Source: Haematococcus lacustris (lineage: Eukaryota; Chlorophyta; Chlorophyceae; Chlamydomonadales; Haematococcaceae). From it: a DNA stretch of 64,000 bases. The position numbers and the translations under genes are program-made. Positions 20,201 to 29,047 of this stretch are shown piece after piece; position 1 is the first letter of the stretch; the number at the start of each line of letters is the position of its first letter. The stretch is taken from NCBI GenBank assembly GCA_030144725.1, contig JASKMD010000015.1, forward strand, positions 6,017,810 to 6,081,809. Reading direction: 5' to 3'. Below the pieces are notes generated by a model. The model had not been told where the DNA came from and made no database searches. It saw nothing but the letters and a program-made list of their open reading frames with translations.

Positions 20201-22011
20201 TCCTGGCCTGTGATGGCCTCCCCCTGCAGCCCATGCAGGTCCGCCGGCGCCGGGAGTTGCAAGCAGCCATGCAAGCAGCCACTCCCAGCAGGCAACGCCA
20301 CCTACGCAGCCAGCTGGAACGCTTGCAGCACCCGCCTCATCGGGCGGCGTGGATGTCCCTCACTCCCCTCATCCTCCTCACCGCCAGCCCCCACCTCCAC
20401 CCTGCCTTCCACCTCCTGGCCCTAGCCCGGGCCAAGCCAGGCGTGAGCGGCAACCTCCCAGAGGCTGGCCTGCCTGGCCTCCTACGGCGCATTGTGGCAG
20501 CCCTCCGCGGGTTGGGCTGCCCAACAGACCTCACACCGGAGCTGCCGCTACCAGTTGGGCCAGCATGCAGCCATATCCCAGTGTGGGGCAACCCGTTGCT
20601 GGCCATGGAGGACGCTCAGCAGCCCCCTGCCCCCTTCCCACAGCAGGCGGGGGCTCAAGCTCTGCAGTGGGTGGCAGAGTGGGCTACCACAGGCTTTCAA
20701 GAGCTGGCAGCCATCCCCTCCCTCACCAACCTTAGCAGTCTCCTCCACCTCTGCCGGGTCACTCAGCCAGCGGGCCGGGGGGGCAGGGTGGGGTCCAGGG
20801 AGTGGCAGCGGGCGGTGTGGGGGGAGGAACAGGTTGCCAGGAGCATAGCAGTGGCCGTTAGAGCCAATCCAGCCCGCTGCGCTACAGGCCTCTTCGCCAT
20901 GTGGGCCCGCTTGCCCACCGGTTGGCAGCAAGAGGTGGCACGGCAAGCTCCCTTGCCAGCCCCGGCGGACCCCCAAGCTCTGCAAAGGGTGGCAGTAGCC
21001 ATGGTGATGGACCGGCTAGGTTGGCTGCCTAAGGGCCCCCCCACGGGCAGGGCGCCAGCCCCCTCCCCCATCCCCATCCTTGAGGGTGCCACGGTCAAGT
21101 GCCTCACCCGGGTCCTTATGGAGCCGGTCACCATGCTGCGGGCGGAAGCCAACGCTCGTTTTGTCAAGGACGCCCTGGCTGGGATGTGGTCCCCTCCCCC
21201 TCCACTTACCTCCGCCCCCCATCTACCCCTCCCCTCCTCACCCCCCGCCACCCAAGCTCATGGGGAAGCTTGGCTTGCCTCACGGCTCCCCTCCCTGTGG
21301 AAGCTACCCTGGCTCAACTCTTCAAAGGAGGTCATGTGGCGCCTAGTAGTCAACGGGGTCCCTTGTGCAGGGGGTCTCAACATCGGCATGGCCTGCCCGT
21401 GCGGCTGGGTTCCTGTGCGGGATCCTTCACTCCAAGGGCAGGCCAGGGCTGATGCTCAAGGCAGTGCCATGAGGCGCCACACTTTCTGGGACTGCCCCCT
21501 AGCTTGTGCCGTTGTGCGCGAACTGCGCCGGGCCCTGCCCCCTGTTGTTCACCTCCACACCGCGCATGTCTGGCTGGCCATGTCACCTTGCACCACCCTT
21601 GTCCACCAGGGTGTGTGGGATGTGGTCTGCTTGGCTGCCTTGGGAGCCATGTGGCGTGGTCGGCGGGTCTGGTGGGCCCGGCAGCTAGCTGCTAGGGATC
21701 ATGATGAAGCCCATGCCCTACGTCAAACCTCCTTGGATGAGCTTTGGCACTTGGCTGACGCCCTACCTGATACCACCCCTGCCTTGTCCCTATGTGATAG
21801 AGTGTGCCGCTATGTTGTAGGCGACTTCTGGTCTCAAGTGCAGGACTTTGTTGCTTTGCACACCATCCCCCACAACTGGCCTGCTGGGAACTCCATTCCT
21901 CACAATCACCCTTTCATTTGCACCCATGGTGACGGCCAAGCCAGGCAGCTACGCACCCACCTGCCTGACATTGGAGCCATAGAGGACATGCTACCTGTTG
22001 ATTTGGACTGA
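17224..22011 (+). CDS. LINE ORF2 polyprotein: APE endonuclease + reverse transcriptase (copy C), 1595 aa
   Basis: This is the enzyme for target-primed reverse transcription. The APE/EEP endonuclease occupies about residues 18-325, with ATHN (near 22), VQET (near 70), GDMN (near 200) and SDHRPV (near 310) as the expected catalytic/metal positions. The reverse transcriptase spans about 545-830, with APGPDG, FIDFAKAYD (691), QGCPLSP (750) and QFADD (790; the catalytic Asp pair, FADD rather than the common YADD). A C-terminal C-x-C ... H-x4-C finger lies at 1391-1424. The frame is fully open. Translation may rely on termination-reinitiation at the 19-nt overlap with ORF1. No RNase H domain is evident. 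Confidence 0.93.
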   Translation: MSQPRVASFAPGSHTPGLRLATHNIQGFANRASTAQGVWSQGCTITHRTKVHDLVYLWGKVLRLHVVCVQETKLSGASRADNHTGSAGVEARIQAAAHDLGIPGYTCFWASYPSGASKGVGVLVRSDLLRAGHITIRPDNVHPECDGRRLAVRLNCFGHDLTLLCLYMPCEGTGQTRYLKEEVCPWIQRHTRPGSHLVLLGDMNMVFQGARDCLPGWNRDSREHHILDPAQGTHTHRQSTIADYTTSAPHAMNTILNTHGLIDCYRHKHPTSHTFSCFHHARCRLLDRIFAPDALLQYVEQCHVDCRAVSDHRPVVMHIRPGVAQTHKGHPFPRHRIHFDKHDVLLQEFQGWATSQLVAAPMGDDIIEWWPSFKVALAGMIRVLNTKARTLQEVPGAEEVHVADRELVAAIQALELTAGSTAHSLQRVVEAKARYVKALAAHSSPADLRARWQWLHEGERAAAHFKGVLAHANTAVVAVRTPGGGLASTPTSITSVLVAHYARISADPVCEDEAVQHVLAAVRAHATPVDQGVASRAGAPQVSCEEVRAACKHMAPGTAPGPDGMPVNVWRVGRGCLQPLLARLFTAIGNTHSMPHMFTWGAVCPISKSGNATSPANYRPITLLNTDYRVLARVLNARLVGVLADSIGPEQSAFLPKRLIGDNINFLQLLPAALRAQQGMPGLPSSAAVAFIDFAKAYDTISRPFLYAVIEAVGAGAFLPWVKALLSDCRACVVVNGCKSPWAQWEAGVRQGCPLSPSLYLFVAWALSCWLQAQPRLGVVVAGQRRVCMQFADDTEVFIRSLAEADVQPLCLCMAVFKQASGQDMNTDKSTLLHIGTPTTPPSPSVVCGMPVVTMQKALGVHIHNDTDDVPHTTSIWTRLIEGVEHSFTKLARLHMSAMGRGLAASTFAVSRFLFHGEFMGLPPPPLLQRITSASQKLVDRGVPPDSSTRSPMPGVPGLLLSGAPSQGGFGLLPWKQHMLARHAVWACKLLGFLACDGLPLQPMQVRRRRELQAAMQAATPSRQRHLRSQLERLQHPPHRAAWMSLTPLILLTASPHLHPAFHLLALARAKPGVSGNLPEAGLPGLLRRIVAALRGLGCPTDLTPELPLPVGPACSHIPVWGNPLLAMEDAQQPPAPFPQQAGAQALQWVAEWATTGFQELAAIPSLTNLSSLLHLCRVTQPAGRGGRVGSREWQRAVWGEEQVARSIAVAVRANPARCATGLFAMWARLPTGWQQEVARQAPLPAPADPQALQRVAVAMVMDRLGWLPKGPPTGRAPAPSPIPILEGATVKCLTRVLMEPVTMLRAEANARFVKDALAGMWSPPPPLTSAPHLPLPSSPPATQAHGEAWLASRLPSLWKLPWLNSSKEVMWRLVVNGVPCAGGLNIGMACPCGWVPVRDPSLQGQARADAQGSAMRRHTFWDCPLACAVVRELRRALPPVVHLHTAHVWLAMSPCTTLVHQGVWDVVCLAALGAMWRGRRVWWARQLAARDHDEAHALRQTSLDELWHLADALPDTTPALSLCDRVCRYVVGDFWSQVQDFVALHTIPHNWPAGNSIPHNHPFICTHGDGQARQLRTHLPDIGAIEDMLPVDLD

Positions 22012-22299
22012 TTTGGACTGACCTTCCCCTAGCCTAACTTAGCCTTGGGGGTAGTCTTCTTGTCTTGCTTCCCTTGTCTAGCTGGGCCTCCTAGTAGGCA
22101 GTGGTGGGGACGCTAAGGACGCCATTTAGAGCTTTGTGCCTTGTCCTTGCTGTTTGTCACCTAGTGTAGTCTGGGTAGCGTGTGGCAGCTTGACAATCGC
22201 TAGGCCTCCCCCTGTACTCCCTTTGTGCCCATGAGGGCTGCTTGCTCGGTGTGAGCGTTTTTGCCCCAAACAGTGTGACGGTGGCCCTGCCACTGGTGC

Positions 22300-22319
22300 T
22301 GTAAGGCCTCTCTCTCTCT
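22300..22319 (+). terminator. LINE 3' end: TGTAA signal followed by (CT)n tail
   Basis: TGTAA at 22,300-22,304 matches the volvocine-type polyadenylation signal. It is followed after a few bases by CTCTCTCTCTCTC and then directly by tRNA-Tyr sequence. The same arrangement is seen at the 3' ends of copies B, E, F, G and the relic copy D. Confidence 0.6.
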
Positions 22320-22391
22320 CAGTTGGTAGAGCACGTGACTGTAGAGGTTGCATTCATCATGGGGTCGCTGGTTCGATTCCGGCAGACCGGA
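22320..22391 (+). tRNA. tRNA-Tyr(GUA), 5'-truncated, after LINE copy C
   Basis: Starts at about tRNA nucleotide 13 (CAGTTGG) right after the (CT)n tail and runs to the 3' discriminator A. The acceptor 5' strand and part of the A box are lost, so it is probably non-functional. Read as the 3' target-site duplicate. Confidence 0.75.
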
Positions 22392-23556
22392 AGGTCCAGT
22401 TTTGGCGATGCCGAGGTGTGCGCGAGGAAACCTGCGGCGTCACCCCAACGCTCATGTAACCGTCGTCGGCCTGATACGAGGCCTTCCATCGCATACCTCC
22501 GACACTCAACTGACCGCCGGGATCGCACGGCGAACACATGGTCGGATGCTGTGCTCCTTACTGACATGCAAAGCTGCTGTTTCTTGACAGCCACTACCAC
22601 CTATCATTTGACATTGGCCAAGCACTGATATGGCTGCTTGGCCTTGCCCATGAGGAACATGGTCGAGAAATCCCCAGTGCTCCATGACGGCATGCACATG
22701 CACACAGCTCAAGCCTGCTCCGCTTTAGAGCAGGGTACGACTTCCGGCTGGGTTGGGGCATCATGAGCACACACACCAGCCATCGCATGAGCCACAAGCT
22801 CCAGGGGTGAATGGGATGCGTGTTCATGTGAGCCCCCATCATATGCTTGTGCCTTGCAAAAACATTGCCAGTACTGCTATGGCTGCAGCGCTGCACACTA
22901 GGACGCTAAGTGCGCGGAAGGCTGCGATGTGGGAGAGGGTGGGTCAGGGTGGGAGAGGGTGGGTGGGACACGGTCCACAGAAAACATACACGTGTGTAGC
23001 AGCACGCAGGGAAAGAGATGACACTGTTGTGACTGCTGCTGCTGCTGCTGCTGTTGACGATGATGGTGTGTCATGGTGTGCCATGTGGGCTGCTCACGAT
23101 GCATGCCCAGGGACACATGTTGCGGTACCATCCAAACAGTGCATGGGCGCAGCTGTATTGGGCGTTCAAGTGGGTTGGGGGGAGGCTCAGGGGGGCAGAT
23201 AACCGCCAGCCGCCCCCATGCTGCTGGCCCCTCACCTACCTGCTTGTCCGCTGCCCCCGCCACATCCACTGCTGCTGCCTGGCCCTCTCTCCTCTGCTGA
23301 TGCTGCCGGTCCTCAAACGCCACCTACGACCTTGGTACCGGCGTGGAGGTTCTGCATGCACCACTGAGTTGCCCCACCCCCCCCCCCCAGCTGCCGGGAC
23401 AGCAACACAATAGGTGAGGTCCCGCCAGAAGGGCCAGGGAATGTAGGAGCAGGAGGCGAACACGCCCAACTCCAACTGTGTTGCTGCCAGGCTTCTCACG
23501 ACTGCATGCAGATGCCTGGACACCAAGGACCGGCCAAAACCAGACAGGCTCAGCGG
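22392..23556 (+). repeat. 1.17-kb repeat R1 (copy 1): diverged LINE 5' end plus unassigned sequence
   Basis: Nearly identical to 29,048-30,211. The first ~100 bp (up to CCTTCCATC) is the same as the family-1 5' UTR start; the next ~70 bp keeps weak similarity to the 5' relic at 33,264 (GCCGGGAT motif). The remainder, including a (GCT)7 tract near 23,032 and a C12-14 run near 23,377, is not recognised and has no convincing gene. It breaks off at 23,556, where LINE ORF2 sequence starts abruptly. Confidence 0.7.
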
Positions 23557-25441
23557 GGGGTTTTGGCCTCCTGCCATGGAAGCAACACATGCTGGCCCGC
23601 CATGCGGTGTGGGCGTGCAAGCTGCTGGGGTTCCTGGCCTGTGATGGCCTCCCCCTGCAGCCCATGCAGGTCCGCCGGCGCCGGGAGTTGCAAGCAGCCA
23701 TGCAAGCAGCCACTCCCAGCAGGCAACGCCACCTACGCAGCCAGCTGCAGCGTTTGCAGCACCCGCCTCATCGGGCGGCGTGGATGTCCCTCACTCCCCT
23801 CATCCTCCTCACCGCCAGCCCCCATCTCCACCCTGCCTTCCACCTCCTGGCCCTAGCCCGGGCCAAGCCAGGTGTGAGCGGCAACCTCCCAGAGGCTGGC
23901 CTGCCTGGCCTCCTACGGCGCATTGTGGCAGCCCTCCGCGGGTTGGGCTGCCCAACAGACCTCACGCCGGAGCTGCCGCTGCCAGTTGGGCCAGCATGCA
24001 GCCATATCCCAGTGTGGGGCAACCCGTTGCTGGCCATGGAGGACGCCCAGCAGACCCCTGCCCCCTTCCCACAGCAGGCGGGGGCTCAAGCTTTGCAGTG
24101 GGTGGCAGAGTGGGCTACCACAGGCTTTCAAGAGCTGGCAGCCATCCCCTCCCTCACCAACCTCAGCAGCCTCCTCCACCTCTGCCGGGTCACTCAGCCA
24201 GCGGGCCGGGGGGGCAGGGTGGGGTCCAGGGAGTGGCAGCGGGCGGTGTGGGGGGAGGAACAGGTTGCTAGGAGCATAGCTGTGGCCGTTCGAGCCAATC
24301 CAGCCCGCTGCGCTACAGGCCTCTTCGCCATGTGGGCCCGCCTGCCCATTGGTTGGCAGCAAGAGGTGGCACAGCAAGCTCCCTTGCCAACCCCAGCGGA
24401 CCCCCAAGCTCTGCAAAGGGTGGCAGCAGCCATGGTGATGGACCGGCTAGGTTGGCTGCCTAAGGCCCCCCCCACGGGCAGGGCCCCAGCCCCCTCCCCT
24501 ATCCCCATCCTTGAGGGTGCCACGGTCAAGTGCTTCACCCGGGTGCTCATGGAGCCGGTCACCATGCTGCGGGCGGAAGCCAACACTCGTTTTGTCAAGG
24601 ATGCTCTGGCCGGGATGTGGTCCCCTCCCCCCACACCTACCTCCGCCCCCCATCTACCACTCCCCTCCTCACCCCCCGCCACTCAAGCTCAAGGGGAGGC
24701 CTGGCTTGCCTCACGCGTCCCCACCCTATGGAAGCTACCCTGGCTGAACTCTTCAAAGGAGGTCATGTGGCGACTAGCAGTCAACGGGGTCCCTTGTGCG
24801 GGGGGTCTCAACATCGGCATGGCTTGCCCATGCGGCTGGGAGCCTACGCGAGATCCCTCTCTCCAAGGGCAGGCCAGGGCTGATGCTCAAGGCAGTGCCA
24901 TGAGGCGCCACACTTTCTGGGACTGCCCCTAGCCTGTGCCGTAGTGCGCGAACTGCGCCGAGCCTTGCCCCCTGCTGTTCACCTCCACACTGCGCATGTC
25001 TGGCTGGCCATGTCACCTTGCACCACCCATGTCCACCAGGGGGTGTGGGATGTGGTCTGCTTGGCTGCTTTGGGAGCCATGTGGCGCGGTCGGCGGGTGT
25101 GGTGGGCACGGCAACTAGCTGCTAGGGACCATGCTGAAGCCCATGCCTTAAGACAAACCTCCTTGGATGAGCTTTGGCATTTGGCTGACGCCCTACCTGA
25201 TGCCACCCCTGCCTTGTCCCTCCGTGACAGAGTGTGCCGCTATGTTGTAGGCGACTTCTGGTCTCAAGTGCAGGACTTTGTTGCATTACACACCATCCCC
25301 CACAACTGGCCTGCTGGGAACTCCATTCCTCACAATCACCCTTTCATTTGCACCCATGGTGACGGCCAAGCCAGGCAGCTACGCACCCACCTGCCTGACA
25401 TTCCAGCCATAGAGGACATGCTACCTGTTGATTTGGACTGA
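23557..25441 (+). pseudogene. LINE ORF2 C-terminal remnant (copy D), frameshifted
   Basis: Corresponds to ORF2 residues from about 968 to 1595, lacking endonuclease and reverse transcriptase. One C is missing in the CCCCCTAG run near 24,927 compared with copy C. This brings a TAG into frame at about 24,930; the original frame continues from 24,944 to the usual stop at 25,441. The C-terminal finger (CPCGW ... HTFWDC) is just before the break. It cannot make an active protein. Confidence 0.85.
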
Positions 25442-25505
25442 GTTTGATCTAGCCTAGCCTGGCCGTTGGGGGTAGTTGCCTTGTCTTGCCTCCCTTGTCT
25501 AGTTG
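23557..25505 (+). mobile_element. Family-1 LINE copy D, 5'-truncated, split by a nested LINE
   Basis: Homology begins abruptly at the GGTTTTGGCCTCC point of ORF2 (20,127 in copy C) and runs through the stop into the 3' UTR. The 3' UTR is interrupted at 25,505 by the family-2 LINE and resumes at 28,732-28,970, ending in TGTAA and (CT)n before a tRNA-Tyr. Sequence is closer to copies F and G than to C. Confidence 0.85.
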
Positions 25506-28500
25506 TCCCCCGCCCACAATGTCTCCGAGCACTTCAACCACTTGCTGCTAGAGCTCCAGGAGGCTACATCACACACACCACATGTCCTCCTGATGGGTGA
25601 CCTGAACTCTCACTTAGGCAAGCTTAGCGAGTTAGGTGACCTCCATGGCTGGTCCATGCAGCATCCGGAGCTTTGCGTGCCTAGGATTGGCCCGGCCAAG
25701 TCTAACCAAGCGGGCAGGGAGTTGATTGACGTGCTATCAGCTACAGGCCTTGTTGCCACCACCGGTAGGGGACATGGGGACATGGGACAGCGCACCTGCA
25801 GAGCTAGCACCCGCACGGAGCACATCATCATGAGTGAGTCTGTGTACTCTTTGAGCCACACTTCTTCCTTCCCGGACGCTTGCCATGAGTTTGACCACTC
25901 CCCCATTACCCTGTCTTTCAAGGCACCAGCACAAGCCACTACACCCATCCACACCTGCAATGATGACTGCCACACTGGCCCACAGTTCCAATGGAAGCCA
26001 GATCATACTGCTCGGTATGTGGGTGCCCTTATCGACTTGGAAGAGGAGGTCATGGCTGTCAAGCAGGCTGTTGAGCAGGGCACACACCCTGACTCCATCA
26101 ACCGCTTTGTGCATGACATCATATCACGGGCTGCGGGCAGTGCGGGGATGCTTAAGCCAAGGCTCTGCCCACTAGCACGTGTTGACAAGCACACCACAGT
26201 TAAGCCTGCCTGGTTTGACCGGTCATGCAAGGAGGCTAAAGCCGCACTCTGGCAGGCTCTGCGTAGCGGGGAGGCCTTGCACCTTTACAGGGCTAGAAAG
26301 CAGGCCTATAGGAGGCTGGTTGCTAGAGCTAAGTCTGCGTGGTCCAAGCATAGAGCTGCCAAGCTTCTAGACATGCTCAAGCACAACCCTGGGGATGCAC
26401 TCAAGATGCTCCGAGTCAAGCACGCACGCCAGCAGTCCATGGTTCCCATCGACAAGTGGCATCAGCATCTGCAGGCCTATTTCACAACCACTAATACGAC
26501 ACATGACGCACCCAATGTGATCCCTGAGCCAGCTAGGACCAGGCAAGCTGTGCCTGCCCATTTGCAAGCCGTCCCTCTTGGGAGAGGCAGACTTCACTCT
26601 GTCCCTGCCCCTGCCCCTGTCACAACACATCCACCTGCCTATGAGCTGCCCCATCTTGACAACATCACATCTATTGTTCAAGCACAACTACGTGATCTCA
26701 ACAATGACACAGCACCTGGTCTGGATGGGCTCCCAGCCCCCTTTATCAAGCACGCCCGCACAGTTGAGGAGGGTGTTACCACATACTTGTTGCTCCCTCT
26801 GCTTGCCACATGGTTTCACAGCATGATGCGCACTGGGTTTATCCCAGCGGCTTGGAAGGTAGCTAGAATCAGCCCCCTCTTCAAGGACACAGACCCCACA
26901 GACCCCAACAAGTACAGAATGCTTGCTGTGAGTAGTGTGTTGTACCGCCTGTATGCTAACGTCTTACGGCACGTGCTGACTGCCTGGTGCATGACACACA
27001 AAGTGCTGCCAGCTGAGCAGTTTGGGTTCATCCCGGGACGCAGCACCATGCAACCCATGTTCATTCTGCGCCATCTTGTCCACGCTCAAAAGGCCAGCGC
27101 AGATGCCAAGCACCGCAAGCTTTTCACTGCCTTCATTGACTTCAAACAGGCCTATGACCACATACCTCGACAACAATTGTGGGAGCACTTGCGGGTTGGG
27201 ATCAAGCTGCCACAGCCCTTGCTTGCCTGCCTGGAGGGTCTGTATAGGGATGATAGCTATGTGCTGTTAGATGGCCCCCACCGCACCCCCCCTGTGACTC
27301 CTGACCAAGGTGTCAAGCAAGGCTGCCCCATCAGCCCACTCCTGTTTGCTCTCTATGTTCACGACATTAGTAAGGAGTTCCTAGGCCCTGTTGATGCTGT
27401 GAGGGTGCAAGGCACACCTGTCACCCACTTCATGTATGCTGATGACCTGACCCTGGTGAGCACCTCGCCCCACGGGCTGCAGCGGTTGGTCTGCCAGCTA
27501 CAAGGCTTTGCAGATAGGAAACACCTTACAGTCAATGTGGGCAAGTCAAAGGTGATGGTTTTCAATGGCAACTCACAAACTGCAGCACCTTGCATTGGGT
27601 ACAAGCATGAGATCCTGCCTGTGGTGAGAGAGTTCAAGTACTTAGGCATGCATTTTAATCCCAGCGCCACCCCTGCTTTTGCTGCCACTCATATGAGGGC
27701 TGGCATGTTCCTCGCCATGCGCCAAGCATGCAACCGTGCTAGAGAGTATGGGGTGCTGCATGATCCTTTTGCCCTGTGTCACCTCATCAGAGCGTTCGTG
27801 CTCCCCTTAGGGCTGTATGGCAGCCAGGTTTGGGGCACTGCTTTCCTTGGGCATGGTGTGCAACTCTCTAACCCAGTGCAAACACGCATGCTCAGCTTTC
27901 TCAGGTTTGCTGCCAGGGTTCGTAGCTCAGTGTCAGGGCTGATGGTGCTGCATGAGTTGGGGCAGCTGCCCCTCCAGCTTTACTGGTTTAGGGCTGCATG
28001 CAAGTTCTGGAACACTGCCAAACTATCCCACAGTGACCTGTTAATGAGGGTCATTAAGGCAGATGTGGAATTAGGGAGGAGTTGCCAGGCCAGCTGGAGT
28101 GCTCAGTTCCAGCTGGCCGCCAGAGAGCTGATGGGGGATGAGTTTACCCTGAGCCCGGACATGGTCCTAGGCACCAAGGCTATGGAAGTCAAGTGGCTCG
28201 AGAGGTGGGGGAGGCGTTGGGTTGGGTTTGAGGGAGACCCTAGACTGCCTGAGACGGTGCATTGGGAGAGATGCTCGTATGCTGCATGGTTCAAGCATGG
28301 GGACGGCATTGGCATCAATCACATGGCCCCACACCTACTGAACAGACAGCTCTCTACAGAAGTTCGCACGAGCTTGACTAGGTTCAGGTTAGGCAACAGC
28401 GGTCTGGGGGTGGAGAAGGCTCGGTTTGAGGGGGTAACTTTCATTGATCGCACATGCACCAGATGCACAGAGGGGGTAGTGGATGACGCCATGCATTTCA

Positions 28501-28731
28501 TCTTTGAGTGCACTGCCACGAGTTCCATCAGGGAGCAGCCGGAGTTTGCCATGACTTTACAGAACAATAATGAGAACTTGCATGACTTCATGTTGAGCCC
28601 ATGTGCACCTTTGTTTGTGCACCTTGCTATGAAATGCGTTACAGAAAGTCCCGAACCCCTAGAGGGGGAGGGCGGCCTAGCAGCCTAACGGCTGACGGCT
28701 TAAGCGGTGTAAGCCACATCACATCTAGTTG
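25498..28731 (+). mobile_element. Family-2 LINE, 5'-truncated, nested in copy D 3' UTR with 8-bp TSD
   Basis: The insert is 25,506-28,723. It is bounded by TCTAGTTG at 25,498-25,505 and 28,724-28,731, and removing it restores the family-1 3' UTR seen at 50,465-50,765. It starts inside the endonuclease domain, as expected for abortive reverse transcription. Its 3' end has TGTAA at 28,708-28,712, then ...CACATCACA; there is no poly(A) or (CT)n tail. It does not use the tRNA-Tyr target. Confidence 0.88.
25506..28688 (+). CDS. Family-2 LINE ORF2, 5'-truncated: APE endonuclease C-half + reverse transcriptase
   Basis: About 1060 codons are open from the insertion point to the stop. There is no native start codon, so it is a fragment although no internal stop is present. 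The endonuclease C-half shows GDLNSH (about residue 34) and FDHSP (about 130). The reverse transcriptase has APGLDG (about 403), FIDFKQAYDH (about 545), QGCPISP (about 605) and YADD (about 645). A C-x2-C ... H-x4-C finger (CTRC ... HFIFEC) lies at about 984-1002. It is clearly distinct from family 1 (YADD against FADD, different spacing). A long open frame suggests a fairly recent insertion. Confidence 0.88.
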   Translation, partial: SPAHNVSEHFNHLLLELQEATSHTPHVLLMGDLNSHLGKLSELGDLHGWSMQHPELCVPRIGPAKSNQAGRELIDVLSATGLVATTGRGHGDMGQRTCRASTRTEHIIMSESVYSLSHTSSFPDACHEFDHSPITLSFKAPAQATTPIHTCNDDCHTGPQFQWKPDHTARYVGALIDLEEEVMAVKQAVEQGTHPDSINRFVHDIISRAAGSAGMLKPRLCPLARVDKHTTVKPAWFDRSCKEAKAALWQALRSGEALHLYRARKQAYRRLVARAKSAWSKHRAAKLLDMLKHNPGDALKMLRVKHARQQSMVPIDKWHQHLQAYFTTTNTTHDAPNVIPEPARTRQAVPAHLQAVPLGRGRLHSVPAPAPVTTHPPAYELPHLDNITSIVQAQLRDLNNDTAPGLDGLPAPFIKHARTVEEGVTTYLLLPLLATWFHSMMRTGFIPAAWKVARISPLFKDTDPTDPNKYRMLAVSSVLYRLYANVLRHVLTAWCMTHKVLPAEQFGFIPGRSTMQPMFILRHLVHAQKASADAKHRKLFTAFIDFKQAYDHIPRQQLWEHLRVGIKLPQPLLACLEGLYRDDSYVLLDGPHRTPPVTPDQGVKQGCPISPLLFALYVHDISKEFLGPVDAVRVQGTPVTHFMYADDLTLVSTSPHGLQRLVCQLQGFADRKHLTVNVGKSKVMVFNGNSQTAAPCIGYKHEILPVVREFKYLGMHFNPSATPAFAATHMRAGMFLAMRQACNRAREYGVLHDPFALCHLIRAFVLPLGLYGSQVWGTAFLGHGVQLSNPVQTRMLSFLRFAARVRSSVSGLMVLHELGQLPLQLYWFRAACKFWNTAKLSHSDLLMRVIKADVELGRSCQASWSAQFQLAARELMGDEFTLSPDMVLGTKAMEVKWLERWGRRWVGFEGDPRLPETVHWERCSYAAWFKHGDGIGINHMAPHLLNRQLSTEVRTSLTRFRLGNSGLGVEKARFEGVTFIDRTCTRCTEGVVDDAMHFIFECTATSSIREQPEFAMTLQNNNENLHDFMLSPCAPLFVHLAMKCVTESPEPLEGEGGLAA

Positions 28732-28970
28732 GGCCTCCTAGTAGGCAGGTTGTGGGGACGCTAAGGACGCCTTTAGAGCTTCGTGCCTTGTCCTTGCTGT
28801 CTGTCGCCTAGTGCAGTCCGGGTAGAGTGTGGCAGGCCTGACAAGCGCTAGACCTCCCCCTGTACCCCCTTGGTGCCCATGAGGGCTGTTTGCTCTTTGT
28901 GAGCGTGTGTTGCCCCAGACAGTGTGACGGTGGCTCTGCCACTGGTGCTGTAATGCCCCTCTCTCTCTCT
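28732..28970 (+). mobile_element. Rest of LINE copy D 3' UTR, ending TGTAA-(CT)n
   Basis: Continues the family-1 3' UTR after the nested insertion. It matches 50,530-50,765 closely and ends in TGTAATGCC then (CT)n, directly before tRNA-Tyr. Confidence 0.8.
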
Positions 28971-29047
28971 TAGCTCAGTTGGTAGAGCACGTGACTGTAG
29001 AGGTTGCATTCATCATGGGGTTGCTGGTTCGATTCCGGCAGACCGGA
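28971..29047 (+). tRNA. tRNA-Tyr(GUA), 5'-truncated, after LINE copy D
   Basis: Starts at tRNA nucleotide 8 (TAGCTCAG) directly after the (CT)n tail. A box, GTA anticodon with 11-nt intron, and B box are kept. One T replaces C in the T-arm side (GGGTTGCTGG for GGGTCGCTGG). Confidence 0.75.

Larger units (their letters stand above)
14440..22319 (+). mobile_element. Family-1 LINE copy C, complete apart from a small 5' deletion
   Basis: The non-LTR retrotransposon contains 5' UTR (14,440-14,902), ORF1 (14,903-17,242), ORF2 (17,224-22,011) and 3' UTR (22,012-22,319). The 3' UTR ends with TGTAA (22,300-22,304) and a (CT)n tail. It is flanked by tRNA-Tyr on the left and a 5'-truncated tRNA-Tyr on the right. 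From about 14,462 it is nearly identical to copy E at a fixed offset of 20,991, which points to very recent amplification or segmental duplication. There are no LTRs and no poly(A) tail. Confidence 0.92.

Noticed and set aside
22323..22628. Short frames starting VEHVTVEVAFIMGSLVRF across tRNA-Tyr copies
   Set aside because: Translation of the tRNA gene itself; recurs at every tRNA-Tyr copy.
25503..25505. TTG at 25,503 as start codon of the family-2 ORF
   Set aside because: It belongs to the target-site duplication; the frame is simply open from a 5'-truncated insertion.
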